Assembly: GCF_963678635.1 (NCBI RefSeq)
Contig: NC_087064.1
Coordinates: 79,088,512 to 79,152,511 of the forward strand
Length of the DNA: 64,000 nucleotides
Direction: 5' to 3'
Source of the DNA: Symsagittifera roscoffensis
Lineage: Eukaryota > Xenacoelomorpha > Acoela > Convolutidae
Shown here: positions 32,986 through 45,584 of the stretch, piece by piece
Numbering within the stretch: the stretch's first letter is position 1
Layout: each line of letters opens with the position of its first letter
The notes under the pieces: model-generated
What the model saw: only the letters and a program-made list of their open reading frames with translations
Told to the model about the DNA's origin: nothing
The model's database searches: none
Made by a program: the position numbers and the translations under genes

Positions 32986-34388
32986 ATGGCCAGAAAATCA
33001 ATATTCATTAATGAAAACCGAAAGAAAAATTAACTAAGAATTGATCCTCAAGGAAATTTCCCTAATATATTGAAGATTTTCTTCGATTTTTGCGCTCCAG
33101 ATTTAACAGAATATTGTCAATTGATTACGAAATAAACGATAAATTTGATCACCAAACCGTATTGATGGTGTACTGCTAAATCTGATTCTTTGATTTTTTG
33201 AAGATTATCTAAGCAATTCAAAACCAATTTGACAATTCATGATCATCATGGTTCTATTTTTCACCGTCTTAGCGCACTAGCTTAAGCAATTGTTTCTAGA
33301 TCAGGTCAGGTCATCAAGAAAAATTTGTTATTCAGATTTGTTTCAGTGCAAAACTTTATCCCTTTTGCTCGCTGTAGCTAAAAAGGTTTTGAAAATACCA
33401 AGTATAAAAAATCCAAAAAAAAACTTGAATTGAATTGTTCTACAAAATTCTGAAAAGTATTTTAAAATTACTTTGAAGGTGGTCTGCAACTTTGATTTTA
33501 AACTTTTGAAAACTTTTTTATCAGATTTATTCAATCTCAAATAATACCACCGTAACCGGAAACCAATAGATAGATTTCGGAGGCGATCGAATCAAGCTTT
33601 TTCCGCTAAAAAACACATTGAGAGGACGCTTAACGTAAACGTCGAAATAATTTCAACGTACTACCTGCACGGCACTTTAGAACACAAGCTAACCTTAGCA
33701 AATTTTTCATTTCTAATTTTCGCCATCGTGGTAGCAAAGTTGTTTAAATGAAAACTCGATTGATTCACTAGTATTATGATCGGTAACTAAACTTTTTTCC
33801 CCGTTATTAACTCTTCTTACAAGAAATATCACTTGCTTCATTATTGAATCTTTCCTGGTTCCTTTCCACTTGGCCTCGAAGTAAGGGGGTCGCTTTTGCA
33901 CCCTAAGGTCTGGGGTTTGAGTTGGGGTTAGGGTCTGGGGCTCGAGTAGGGATTAGTGTCTGGGGTTCGAGACTTTTATTCTAGTAAAAGTTGACTTTTA
34001 AGACTGACGTTAGTCTGCTTAAGCCACGCATCACAGATTTTTCTTGCAATGTAGGCAAATATCATGGTAGTTGCAATTGTTGTTCTTTTCAATTTCAAGA
34101 TGACTTGAAACTTTTAAAAGTTTTTCTACAAAATCATTTTTTTTCCGGCTCAACTAGGTTTAATCAAAGATTGTCGGCTTTGTTTCCGCTTTGTGGAATT
34201 TGTCCGTTGCTATTTCAAAGTTCATTTTTTTTCGCTTTGCATGTTTTTCTGGATTGAATTTATGTTAGAAAAAAAAACAATGGAATCGAGGTTGTTGTTT
34301 CATTTCGTGTTTTTAAGAGCAATAAACCTCGGAAAAGCCAAGATGTTGTTTTTCCCCATTTTTTCAAGTTTCTGACTTTTCTCTGAAG
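32986..34388. other. Intergenic AT-rich DNA
   Basis: Nothing recognisable except a short GGGTTAGGGTCTGGGG-type G-rich patch near 33900-33970. Confidence 0.5.
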
Positions 34389-35020
34389 TACTCTCCTAAA
34401 TCTAAAAATAGGATTTCAGTTGAAATAACAGGCTGTAGAAAACTACCCTGTGTAATCGACCACGCGCAATTTTTTACACAAAAAATTTGACCATCGGAAA
34501 ATTATTTTTCTGTTTTTTGAAATGACTTGACCTTTTTTTAAAGCTGCCCTCCCAAATCTGAGTTGTTCGGTTCAATTGAAATAACAGGTTGTGGTAATTT
34601 CTGCTGCATAAGCGGCTAGGCTAAAATTTCTTTACACAAAAAGCTACGATTCTCGAAAAGTCAAACTTTTAATTTTATGACCGTTTTTTGGGATTTTCTC
34701 CATAGCTACCCTGCCAATTCTTAGGTTAAGTGTTCTACCGAGAAACTCGGTTTGGGAAATTTTTCCGTGAGCGGCCTTTTTCTTGCAGAAAAAGTTATGA
34801 ATTTCTGAAAATAACGTTTTTGAACTTTTGACTGATTCTTAGAAACCTTTTCACTTTTCTTAAAAACTCCCCTGCCAAATCTGAAATGAAAAGTTCAATC
34901 GAAAGAACCGGTTGCGAGAATTTTCCCAAAAATAAATTCGAAAAATATCAAAATATACTTCCAGCTCTAGCTGGGTCGATAAGTGTCTTTTATCGAGACA
35001 TTCGAAACTTTGGTTCACCC
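34389..35020. repeat. About 160-bp satellite, four diverged units
   Basis: The block CTCCCCTGCCAAATCTGAA or a variant starts units at about 34389, 34542, 34705 and 34865. Each is followed by a GTTCAATTGAAATAACAGG-like block and a TTTACACAAAAA- or CAGAAAAAGTT-like block. Periods are 153-163 bp. Confidence 0.7.
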
Positions 35021-37069
35021 TGTTTTTTCGCCAATTTTCATTTTTTTCGTTGTATGACTAGTGGTGCGAAGCTCCGCTTCGCTCCTTTGTCAAACTATCA
35101 AATTAGTCCACGATTTAAAAAAAAAATCCCTTTTTAGCATATCTCAAAAACCAAGAAAATTGAACTGCAACAAAGGAATTTATAAAGCTCGAATCACGCC
35201 ATAAATAACGCCAAGCCATTAACAAGCCGTAGTTTAAACTACACGGTTAAAAAAACCTCACAGGTGAAAAACTGCAATAAAATTTTGACTTTGGTTGGAA
35301 AATGTGTTTTAAAACAGACATTGCTCTTTTGTAAGCAAACAGCTTTCATTTCTGAAAAGTAAAAATGTCTACCGCTTTCAATGTGAATGTTCCCAAAAAA
35401 TATTTGGTTTAAAAAAAACAGAAAAATTACTGCGCATTTGAACAAGCAGTTGAACAGTCAAGTCAGAAACTCAAAAAATTTACACGAAACACAAGCTAGA
35501 ACGCATTAGAAGTTTGGTGATTATAATGGGTAACACAAACAATTCAGTAGTATCTTGTTCACTGCAGTTTGTAGCGCGCTGAGAATTTTTCATCAAAACT
35601 CTAAATTGTGAGTTGGTAAGAAGAGCGAATTATTGCGTTTTGTAACATTGGCAGAAGCATCTTATTTTAGTTGATGTTTGTAGGATACAAGCCACGAAAC
35701 TATTGTCTCCAAACAAACATGTAGAACAGGATTGAAGCGTTTCAGGGCTTTCAGTCAAAAGGTCAGTGATTCGAGGCCCAACATGATTCGTCCTTGTCAC
35801 ACTGAGGGTCCGGCAACATTCCTCAGCCCAGAAAAAAGGACTTAGCGCTGAAGCAAGCGGTTCTTCAAAAAGCGCTGAACAGCTCGTATGTTGGTCATTT
35901 CTCGTGAGATTTGTCGCATATACCTCATTATACTTGAATTGAAAACATTTCTTTAGAAAACTTTATTCAAATGAAGTGTATATTTAAATAACAACAGTAC
36001 AATTAGGAATCAAACACAATTCGTCAAAAAGCTGCCTAAGAATTGCGAACATATTCAACATTTGGCATTGACATTCAAAAATGTCTTCCGGTAAGATGCA
36101 TTGGCAACACACAGCAAATTTAATGCTCGGCTGTATCATTCAAAACAAAGTCACGAGAAATTTCGGTGATATTACAATATGTGGTACTTTTGGGCATTGT
36201 GCATGTATAAATTTGAAAACTAAAATGCATTACACAGTCATTTCATTTTCAAGCAATTGTTTATTCTGCTAAGATAGTTTTTGTAAATACATTAGATACA
36301 TTTTTTGTAGACACAATGTTAGTCAAAAACTCAAATTTTACACTTCTTTTGCCAAAAATTTGATGTTGAAAGTAATTATAAATACTGTTCGAAGTATAAC
36401 AAGCGATCCAGCTATTCAACTTGAACCTTCCACCTGTTGTAATATATTACCAAAATTGCGAAACTTTACTACCCTTGAGTAAAAAGAAACTTCGATTCAT
36501 TGGATATACTTTTTTCGGCTATAGTCTAAAAATTGAAGCCAATGAAAAAACTCATTTTATAGAAAAAATCATGAAGCAAATGTGTTAAGGTCATTGCAGC
36601 AATGAAATTTGAGGACTATATTGTACAAAATTCGAAAACTTCTAGTGCGCTTACGCAAGAGCGATAATGAAAAAAAGTGCGTTTCTAAACGTTCCTTTTG
36701 CAATTTAAGGAAACAAAGGTCAAAGGGACATTCACAATTATAATTTCTGTATACTTGTTTTCACTAAAATAATTTTAATGATATGATAGATTGCCTTGCT
36801 GTAGTGTCTACGATCGCATCATAAAAATAAAATTCAATGAATTAAAGATAATTCAAATTGATATATTGCCAAATGGTATTTCATAGCGACACTTTTCTCA
36901 ATCTTAAGCAAAAATATTTAAACTTTTGCTGAATTCAATCTAATTTTTTGTAAAAACGAAAAAACCGGGAGCATTACGCCGCATAAATGCTTCTGATTGA
37001 GACAATTTACAATTTATCTGCAAAATATCGACTATACTGTATCGAAATGCTACACTAATATAAAAGGCT
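35021..37069. other. Intergenic DNA
   Basis: The patch 35745-35860 (GGTCAGTGATTCGAGGCCC, then GGGTCCGGCAACATTCCTCA) has the look of a SINE body with a B-box-like word, but no A-box is convincing. Otherwise nothing. Confidence 0.4.
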
Positions 37070-39335
37070 GGTGTCAGGACAAAAAATACCATACCAAAAG
37101 CTCTCATGACAAAAGATACCGTACTAGAAGATCACTTGTACAAAACTCGCCCATACCATCAGATCCCATGCCAATTTAAAAAATTCCATGAATTACGAAC
37201 AAAAACCATAATCAAAGTGAAAGCAGAAATCAATTAGGTTCGCGCTATTAAAGAACAACGCATTTGTAAGATAACAAAATTTAAATTTTTGGGATTAACA
37301 TAGTGCCAGCATGTGTTTAATTTAGTGTTAATATGGCATTGAATTCAACTGAAACTTTATACACTCTGAATTCATTATCTCACTCTTAAACTCATTGAAT
37401 AGTCAAAAATATTTTCTTTTACACAGGGAACGTCACAAAAAAGCCAAACACTGATTATTCTTGACCGCCATGAATTTCTAAAGAAACGCGATAAAAAGAT
37501 AACATCACACTGGCACTGCAGCAAATGGAGATCATATAAATGCCCGAAAACATCAATCACTTCTGGGAGCGACATTATGTCAAACAGCAACGAGCATAGT
37601 CACGAGCTCAACGCTGGACTGGACGCTCAGAAGCTCGGCAACTAGTTCAGCAAGTCAAAGAGACAGTTAGGAATAAACTAAATCCAGAAAACAGCCAGAT
37701 CATCGCAGCTAGTTTGCAACTGGTGTAGGACGATAGAGCAACCCGATTAACCCTCAATGCACTTAAATTGTACAACAGAACCTGGCTAGCAGACGGTACT
37801 TTCAAAAATTGCCCAAGTCAGTTTTACCAACTCTACACTGTACACATCCAGGTTGGCCGGTTTTATCCACCTTGAGTCTACGCTCTCCTCAGCTAAAAGC
37901 GCTTAACAACCACCTATAACCAGTTCCTAACCGTACTTAAATCGCTTATCGGTGACGTAATCCCGGAAAACTTTGAAATTGCGGTGTTGAGTGCTTTTGC
38001 AACTCATTACGAAACTGACATCCAGGGAAGCTATTTTCACCTTTGTCAGAGCTTTATGCGGAAAAAATCCGAATTGGGCCTTAAAAAGACTTACGAAGCA
38101 AACAGCGAGCTAGTCTTACAGCTGAATATGATTCCTGCGCTTAGTTTTGAGCCGGAGTCAAAAGTGGAAATCGGGTTCGACTTAGTAATTGAAGAAATAT
38201 GCAGTGTGGCAACCAAACTGGATATTTCATGAAACGATCTCGAAAAATTAGGTCACAGCTTATTTCTAAAAAACGTACATTAAAGGGGATTTGATTGGCT
38301 GAAAACCATTCTTTCCTATTTCTTTATGGAACCATTATCAAAATGCTGTGTTTGATCTAGCCCATGCAGACATGCAGTTGAAACAAACATGCAGTTGAAC
38401 GGTGGAATCTACGTGTATATACGTTTAGGTGTATCTAGTCAATTTATACGTTTCATGAAAAAATTCAACTGGATTCCTACAATCAAAAATTTAATATTTT
38501 GACGGCATCCAGCGGTACTATCAACTTATCCCGGAAAAAGTACCGTGATCTGAATGAAAAAGTTCAACAGATATTTAGTTCATACATTGACTCTAACTTA
38601 TTGTCTTATATCCGTTCACTTGCCCATTTAACCTATTAAATTTAGTATCAGTTTTTGACTAATTTCTCCTAAATTTAAATTTGTTTGATAAACTTTTTTT
38701 ATAGACGTCTCCTTGCACCGTCCCGGAGAACGCCGAAACGCAATACTACGACTCGCATTCGAAAATTCTGTCTCTAGCAATTTGATCCCAGAGCAATTGT
38801 CCTTATTTACGGGACGCTAGGTTGGGGCAAGGGCCTGACGGCCCTTTGAGTGTTGCGCCTAGCGAAAAAAGTTGACCAAAATTATCAAATAGAATGGCAA
38901 GTGATTCGTAATGAAAATGATTTCAAAGCTTTAGAACTTTGCAAAAACTCAATTTCAATTTTGTACCGACTTGAGTTGTCTGAAAAATCAGGCCATTTCT
39001 GGCAAAGTTGGTTTTGATTAATTGGAAACCCTTCAAGTTCATTGGCAAGGTGATTGTGATTGGCAAGGCCAAGTGATTGGCAAGGTCACTGATGTTCGCA
39101 ATTTGTGTAGCAAAACTGTTGCCGTTTTTTTTTTATTTTAACCGACGCTTTGTTTTGAATTTGATCGATTAACCGCTTTATTTTCAATTCTCAGATTCTT
39201 TGTTATTTCATTATGGTATCTTATGTCGTGGGCAATTTTAGAACGAGGTATCTTTTGAAATGGTATCTTATTGACTGAGATCTTTTCGTTTGGGATCTTG
39301 AGGTAAGGGATCTTTTGTCATGTAACCAAAAGGCT
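37070..39335 (+). mobile_element. Decayed Mutator-like element (MULE 1)
   Basis: The transposase relic below sits between two regions made of CAAAAGATACC-type words. About 37070-37165 reads CATGACAAAAGATACC, AGAAGATCAC. About 39200-39335 reads the inverse, GGTATCTTTTG, GGGATCTTTTGTCATG. These look like degenerate, internally repetitive inverted termini. Exact ends and target duplications could not be fixed. Confidence 0.5.
37427..38232 (+). pseudogene. FLYWCH-MULE transposase pseudogene 1
   Basis: The first open stretch (37427-37645) is a FLYWCH-type zinc finger: HEFLKKRDKK, HWHCSKW, YKCP and HSHEL give the aromatic, Cys and His positions. After stops, the MULE catalytic core appears: WLADGTFKNCPSQFYQLYTV (first Asp) and ENFEIAVLSAFATHY. 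In the latter the usual catalytic DFE reads NFE. A CxFH-like SYFHLCQSFMRKKSELGL (the Cys replaced by Ser) follows. Several in-frame stops break the gene. It once cut and joined DNA for the element; it cannot now. MULE transposases with a FLYWCH finger are known in animals. Confidence 0.75.
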
Positions 39336-40020
39336 ATTGTTATAATTGTTTAGGTAAGATCCAAGTGGACTCTTTTCTATTTTAAAATCGTTCACACCTT
39401 AAGATAAAATTGCCGTTTAACTCAACATTTGATTCAAATTTTAACTGAACAACTCAACTAAAAAACTTAAAAAGTCATATCCAAATATCTAACTTTTCGA
39501 ATTCTGAACGGATTTTTTCTTGTTTCTATTGAGATTGTGTGTCTCTTGTTTTGGCTTTGAAAATAGAGGAATCCCCCAATGCTCTGAACTTTAAAGTAAT
39601 TAAAGCAGGTTCCTGATCTCTAATAGCTGGTCTGATAGCAGTTCTAATAGCTATAAGAACTGAAGTCTAATAGCAGGTGCATGGAAAACCTAACTAGTAT
39701 TGTTCCGAATGAGCCTGCTTGCATTTTTCAGTGACTCTGATTTCTTACGAGCAAACAGACGGCTGAAATACTCTCATCCTTCTCTTATTTCTTTCTTTTT
39801 AAAAAATTGAATTTTATTTATAGTAACTTTCCTTTTTAGTAGAGTCACTCAACACTCAGATAAGGAAAAAAAATTTATTCAGTTAAATGAAACAATCAAA
39901 ACAGCACGGAGAAAAAAACAACTAAGCATTCTGAAATGACATAATTGCAGAACCAATGTGAGCTCAAAAGAAAACAAATTCGAAAAAAGGATGCTTGCTC
40001 TACAAAACACTAGAATAGCA
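38233..40020. other. MULE flank and intergenic DNA
   Basis: 38233-39335 belongs to the proposed MULE and shows no further domain. 39336-40020 is AT-rich with a small TAATAGC word repeat at 39600-39680. Confidence 0.4.
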
Positions 40021-40261
40021 GGACATTCTAACTGGTAATCAATCTATCTTTCTAGACACTGGCGGATCAGTTGGTTCGCTATACCACTGCCCAAGGAAAT
40101 TTCAACTCTTGAAGTTCTTGAAAAACGTTTTGATCGAATAACGATCTATTATAATGGGCGAACAATGATTGTCGACCCAATTACCCGCCAATTTTCCTTT
40201 TACCAACGAATTACATTGGGTTGGTGGCTATAAAAATGCCTTTCAACTTGATTAAAATGAT

Positions 40262-41060
40262 AAATTATTGATACCTGCTCCTATTCCTTTCAAGACTCCT
40301 TTAGTATTTGCTCCGCAAGTTATAGGCCACATTACCGAATTTCCTGTATACTATTCACGACGCGCACGCATGTATACCCCAAAACAATTAGAAGCATTTT
40401 GGGATAACATCATTTATATCACCGCATCAACATCTATTGTTAACAAAATTACAAGAACCGTTTTCCAAAATGGACATATGGATTATGCAAATTCTGATGC
40501 TTCAACCGCAGCGATGGGATTAAATCAGAAAATCTACCTTGACTCTTTACTCTCATGGCGATTCCTCATAAATAACTTTATAGAAACTTTCGGTTTTGTC
40601 GCTTTTTTCCTGAAAAAAAATCAGAATCTATTTTGCAGGTTTTCTATTCATCAAGTTTCTGCACAGAATATTCGTAACAATTATCAAAGCATTAAAAATT
40701 ATTAGGTTACCTAATCGTACTATGAGCTTCTGGAAAAAAATGTTAAATTTTCTTCTGTCAGTTTTTACCTCAACCTTTTCAAACAAAAAATACCAAGAAC
40801 CTCAACCGAATAGCACACGAAAAAAAGAATATTTCGCAACAAACAAAGAAACGATAATATTTACGAAAGTATTAGTATACTAATGAATATGGGAGAAAGA
40901 TCTGTTCGCACAATATCTTCATAACAACAAATTACTAGAAATGAACCTGGAATGTATCCAGATCTTTCAGTCCAAACTGATCCAATTACAAAAATACAGG
41001 AATAACCGAACAAAATTAAGAGGCAGTGCACCAAAACCATCACGTCACATCACAAAAGTC
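40262..41060 (+). pseudogene. Envelope-like or retroelement ORF remnant
   Basis: A 145-codon open stretch (40268-40705) and adjoining frames encode a protein I cannot assign. It has PVYYSRRARMYTPKQLEAFW, then after a frame change a hydrophobic segment (about 40640-40690) followed by a basic, Lys-rich region. A membrane anchor near the C-terminus plus a tail would fit an envelope-like gene of an old retroelement. Just upstream (about 40040-40230) short frames show LDTGGS, as in retroviral-type proteases. The frame is broken several times. A non-envelope origin is equally open. Confidence 0.3.
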
Positions 41061-42169
41061 ATAGCTCCAATTTAAACTTTTGTGTTTCAAAAAAAAATCA
41101 AAAGAAAATTAACTCGAAGCCTAATGTTAGTCGGTATTTTAGAGAGTTTAGAAATTTGATACCAAATCCTTCCAATCATTTACATACGAGAATTATAGCA
41201 GCAAAATTACCTGAAATATGAAATATTACTAATATAGTCTTGCTTGTTATATTGTACCCTCAGAAAACTGTCGAGAATTAGAAATCAGTTCTTCCAACAC
41301 CAAATATAATTATATTAGCTCGTTGGTCTAAGGAAACCGGTCGACAATCTGTAATATCGACTCGCAGGGAATTAATTTTTGTGTATAAAGCAAACAATTA
41401 ATACTTATGATCTCATCAAGCGACAGAATTTGAAACATTAAATACCTCCTTCTCCGCGTTATTTATTAAATAAGTACATATTAAATTTCGAACAAGATAC
41501 AAAAAATTACTTACACTAGTGGCTGCAGCTGAGTTACCAAACTTAACATCGAATAGAAAAGAAAGGCTTTCTGTCAATGATTACCATAACAACTATATTC
41601 ATGAACTCTTGATATCTTCCTCAAACGATAAATTCAAAAATATTTACTCTGTGATAAAAACCAAGACTTCTGAAAATATCCAAACCACTGACGAAGGAAT
41701 TCATTTTTGTAATTGACAATAAAAAGCAAAGTAATAAATGCTTTTTCGACAACAACAACATTGCGACATGCTTCTCAATATTGAAATTTCTTTCGAGTTC
41801 TGTCAAATTAAACATTACATTATCTGAATTACTCATGAACATTCAGGATTTTGAAACTAATGAGTCCCCTAGCGCAACGTAACCTCTTCATTCCCATTCC
41901 CAATTTGCGTTTCCAATTTATTGGAGTTGAGAAATTTTTTTATTTTAAATATGTTTGCACAGTAAATTCCATTTTATCCACTATTATCAAAATCCCAGGG
42001 AACCAAGATAACTTTATCGAACTACGCCATTTCCTAGCATTTGCGAAAAACGCAGAATTTTTTATGAATCCTCCTATTTTTGCCAATTGAAAGTACGATG
42101 TTCAAAATAAATAACCGGGCGGTTACTGTAATTAAAATTATCAAAATTTTTGAACTACAGCCTTCAAAA
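41061..42169. other. Retroelement debris, unassigned
   Basis: Two short open frames (41519-41716 and 41851-42090) have amino-acid-like composition but no recognised domain. They probably continue the remnant to the left. Confidence 0.35.
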
Positions 42170-42720
42170 TGTTTCCTTCAAAATCAAATATTTTTGAGAA
42201 TTCTTGAGTAAGTCATTTCCAATCTGATTTAATCTCTATTGGTAAAACTGAAAACCATTTTTGGGCTACTCCGACAAGTTTAGTTCGTTTTAATGCTGTG
42301 CGTCTATGAATGCAATTCCGGTGAAGTGGTATTAGATAGGTTTTGGGCCTATGTTTGTAATTAGGTTAGCTGTGACAGCGTTTAAAAACTCTTCTACTGA
42401 GTATTCAAGATTGGTTCCTTTAAATAACATGAGTGGTTTATTAGATGTTATAGTTGATCCATCCATGAGGTTTTGATTTGTCATTTGATATGGTTCTGCT
42501 GTATTTGGTAATTGTGTAAAAATTGTAAGTTGATATTTTGTCAATTCATGTTGTTGTAGGTAATAGCATAATGCAATTTCAATTTTCATGGATTTGGTTT
42601 GGTAACCTTAAATTTTTGTACAAAATTGTGACTGCGTGTTACTATTTGTTTGTGCTTGTCTGTGTTTTTTGTCTGTTGTGCCTGTCATGGTTGTTGAAAG
42701 TTAACGTAAGGTTCAATGAA
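42170..42720 (-). pseudogene. Gag (capsid) remnant, minus strand
   Basis: The minus strand carries an 85-codon open stretch (42332-42589) with PLMLFKGTNLEYSVEEFLNA, reading like the capsid start of Ty3/Gypsy-type Gag. After a stop and frame changes, QKWFSVLPIEIKSDW appears near 42220-42270, the capsid segment expected next. It is opposite in orientation to the remnant at 40262, so two insertions or an inversion are needed. No LTR was found. Confidence 0.55.
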
Positions 42721-43521
42721 TGAAAAATATCATGGGGTTGATCGATATCGTTCAAGTGGTTTTTTGTTGATTCTTATTATACTGTTGTTGGTTATGAAAA
42801 TAGTTTTCGTCTTCAGAGTAGTGGGATTGGTTTCCTGTGAATTGTCTACTATTCGAGTTCTTTTGTTTTGTTAAAAAATGAATAAATCAGTGCGGTCTGT
42901 CTGAGATTTTTGTTTGTCCGTAAAATTCACAGGTTGAGATGTTGGATTTTGTCCTATTGAGGACTTGTTGTGTTGAGGGGTAGATTTTTTGTAATATGTT
43001 TCACTTAGGGGTGCGTAACGATGGGCTATTGTTATTACTTCTGACAATGATAAGTGTCTTTCTTCAAAAAATTAAAGAAACTACTCCGCTTTTGATTTTT
43101 TTAGTCCATGAAGTTTTCTTAGACAATTTGCACATTTGTTCTTAGAGACCTTTAATTGCCATTCGTTTTCTGCGTGTCTATAAAAAACAGCCCCATACAA
43201 AATAGTCTCAAAATAGCCCAAAAAACAGTCCCATTGATCGAAGTGATAGCTCTTCCATAAGCTGATAAAACTTCCCTCGGATTAATTAAATTTTTATTCC
43301 AAATAATCCGGATAACAATAGGTAGTATAGCAGAGAAATTAGAACATCCTAGATAACAGCAGTGGCCACTCATTAAAAGCAATAATATCCGAAACATAAA
43401 AGTTGATGCAATTTGAAGTTGACGCAACTTAAAAAAGTTATTAATCCATGCAAAAAAGACAAGTTGTTTCATTTGCAAACACTTGGCAACACTCAGTAGA
43501 AACTAAATTCACAAACTATCG
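42721..43521. other. Probable retroelement debris
   Basis: The minus strand near 42900-43110 reads AHRYAPLSETYYKKSTPQ in one frame and a KCANCLRK-like motif just before it, suggesting a leftover of gag or pol sequence. The frames are broken and I cannot assign it. Confidence 0.35.
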
Positions 43522-44278
43522 ATGGAAATTATACTTTATCCCAAAAACTCTGAGTTACTGATTTTTGAAGGGTATGCTTATATTAAACATCGAACACTGT
43601 CAGACAACTCCCTTTCCTGGCGCTGCGCACAAAGTATTTGCAATGGCCGCGTGCGTACAAAAGAGGACTCTGTTGAGATCGTTAAAGATCACTGCCACTT
43701 CACCGATCCAGCTGACATCGAAAAACGTAAGTTCAGAAAAACCTTTAAAGATCGAGAAGATGTAACACCGCGGCAGAAAAAATTCGCAGCCCAACGTGAT
43801 GTGAACCGAGAAACAGCTGTTCATTAACCAAGTTATTCTGCTAATCAGTAAATTGTAAATAGAGTTCAACGCCAAAAAAGACTAAAGATGGCAGAGCCAA
43901 CTTCGCTGACTGGCTTTGAATTACCACTGCCTCTACAAAAAACTCACGATGGAGAACAGTTCTTTCTGCACGATTCTAGTTCCCAGGATGAAAATCGGGT
44001 TATTGTTTTCGCCACGTTACATGGGTTAGACCTACTATCTTCATCAGATGATTGGTTCTGTGATGGAACATTTTCGTCTGCTCCCAATGTGTTCTTTCAA
44101 ATTTATACAATACACGCTTCAGTTGAAGGATGCCTTCTTCCTCCTGTTTACGCTCTGCTACCCGACAAAAAGGAATCAAATTATTGTCGCCTTCTAAGTA
44201 TTCTAAAAATTGAGTCCCCAATACGCGTTACAATTGATTTTGAAGTAGGTGAGCGAAACTCAAAAATAGCTATCATAC
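43522..44278 (+). pseudogene. FLYWCH-MULE transposase 2, cut by LTR element A
   Basis: Its N-terminal 101-codon open stretch is a FLYWCH finger (LLIFEGYAYIKHRTLSDNSL, WRC, CNGRV, DHCHF). A short broken gap follows (43828-43887), then the MULE catalytic start: DDWFCDGTFSSAPNVFFQIY (first Asp), PPVYALLPDKK and VTIDFEVGERN (DFE, second acidic pair intact). The frame runs straight into the LTR at 44279, where it ends. The rest of the transposase was not found on the far side of the retroelement cluster. It is a different family from MULE 1 and less decayed. Confidence 0.8.
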
Positions 44279-44522
44279 TGTGGTGCAGTGTTAATTCCGG
44301 GCACTTTATGACGTCATGCTTATTATAGTCAGTTATTCTAGTTTTGGATCACAATGTCATTGACGACCTGCCAAACCACGGTTTAATTTCTACGCAGCTT
44401 ATTTCTCACTTATGTAAGATTTAAGTCGATATAGTTTATTTGTCATGACTTTACATATATCATTAATTATCTACATGAATTAAATCTTGGTAAACTTTAA
44501 CTTAGTCTTCTGAGTTATCACA
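44279..44522 (+). mobile_element. 5' LTR of Gypsy element A
   Basis: It starts TGTGGTGCAG and ends TTATCACA (TG...CA), 244 bp. It is related to the LTR at 57709, but that copy carries two extra segments of about 12 and 15 bp and many substitutions, so they are not a recently generated pair. The five bases before it are CATAC; the same five do not follow the 57709 LTR. Confidence 0.8.
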
Positions 44523-45580
44523 TGGCGCAGCCAGCAGTTCTGGTTTCAAACGACCGGAGTGACCTGTTACGCGTTCTTGTTTTCTGGCACAAGCCAACGT
44601 TCGACCCACCCAGTAGCTGGGACGCTTGGATATGACAATTCGATCTTGCCATCCCATTGCGGGAGCGTTGTGATCCCCGCGAACTGCTAAAGCTGCTCGG
44701 AGCAGTTTGCGACGATCCGGCTCCTAAACCGGAAGCTATTGGACCTAGTGAGGATGCGGCGGCAGCAGCCAATCTTATTGCCAGGGACGTGGCAGCTGTT
44801 CGTAGGATCGATGAAATCAATGAGGAACGTAGGGCAAAAGGCCCCAGAATTGCAACTGGTATTTTCTTTTACGAGGCAGATCAACGTATCAAGTCTCGAC
44901 TTTTCTTTTCTCTGGGGTCCGAAGGTCGGAAACGTTTCCTTCAGAGTTATCCTCATACTGACCTCAGCGCTATCACGATAAAATATTTTTATGATAATTG
45001 TGTTCTTTTTAAAAAGGAGAAAAACTATATCATTGAACATTTTCAAATATATAACGCAGTCCACGTCGATCGTGAGTGTCTAGAGGCTTTCTACTTGCGT
45101 CTTACGGGTCAAGCAGCCCTGTGCGGCTGGACAATAGATCAAGAGAAAGAAGTAGTGAGAAAAATATTCATTGCTAAAATGCGATATAAAAATATTCAAC
45201 GTGAATTATGTATTCGTCCAGGTAACACATCAGAAGAAACTCTAAAGTCGGCGTTATTGCAGGAGAAGGGGGCCCAAACGGTAACCAGTTTACAAAACCA
45301 ACTGGGATCTTCATCTGTGGTGGGCGGCTCATCCCATCAGGGCTCCAGTTCTGCTCAAAACTTTCGTATCAAGCAAGAACCAACATTTTCGGTGCAGGGG
45401 AAGAAACTATCCGATCGGGTCATTCGAGCTCAGTCGAACAGCCGACCGAAAGGAAGTAACAATCCAAAGCATGCTAAGCCTTGTTATTTCTGGGGAAATA
45501 AATTCTCCGCCAATCACAAGAAATGTCACATAGAGGAAGTGCGGGAAAAGGGGCCACTTTGCAAAATGTTGCAATTCTAA
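44522..45580 (+). pseudogene. Element A gag
   Basis: The frame starts at the ATG whose A is the last LTR base. It is open but for a TGA at 44633-44635, then runs 315 codons to TAA. It encodes a capsid-like helical protein (LIARDVAAVRRIDEINEERR, RIKSRLFFSLGSEGRKRF). A Ser/Gln-rich linker holds FRIKQEP, a short motif shared with elements B and C. A damaged zinc knuckle (CYFWGNKFSANHKKC) closes it, with one Cys lost. Gag packages element RNA. The single stop could be a mutation. Confidence 0.7.
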
Positions 45581-45584
45581 AGGC

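Noticed and set aside
36081-36272. 63-codon frame
   Set aside because: No domain, no neighbour support, AT-rich flanks.
43152-43478. 108-codon minus-strand frame
   Set aside because: Hydrophobic but without recognisable motif; likely chance in retroelement debris.
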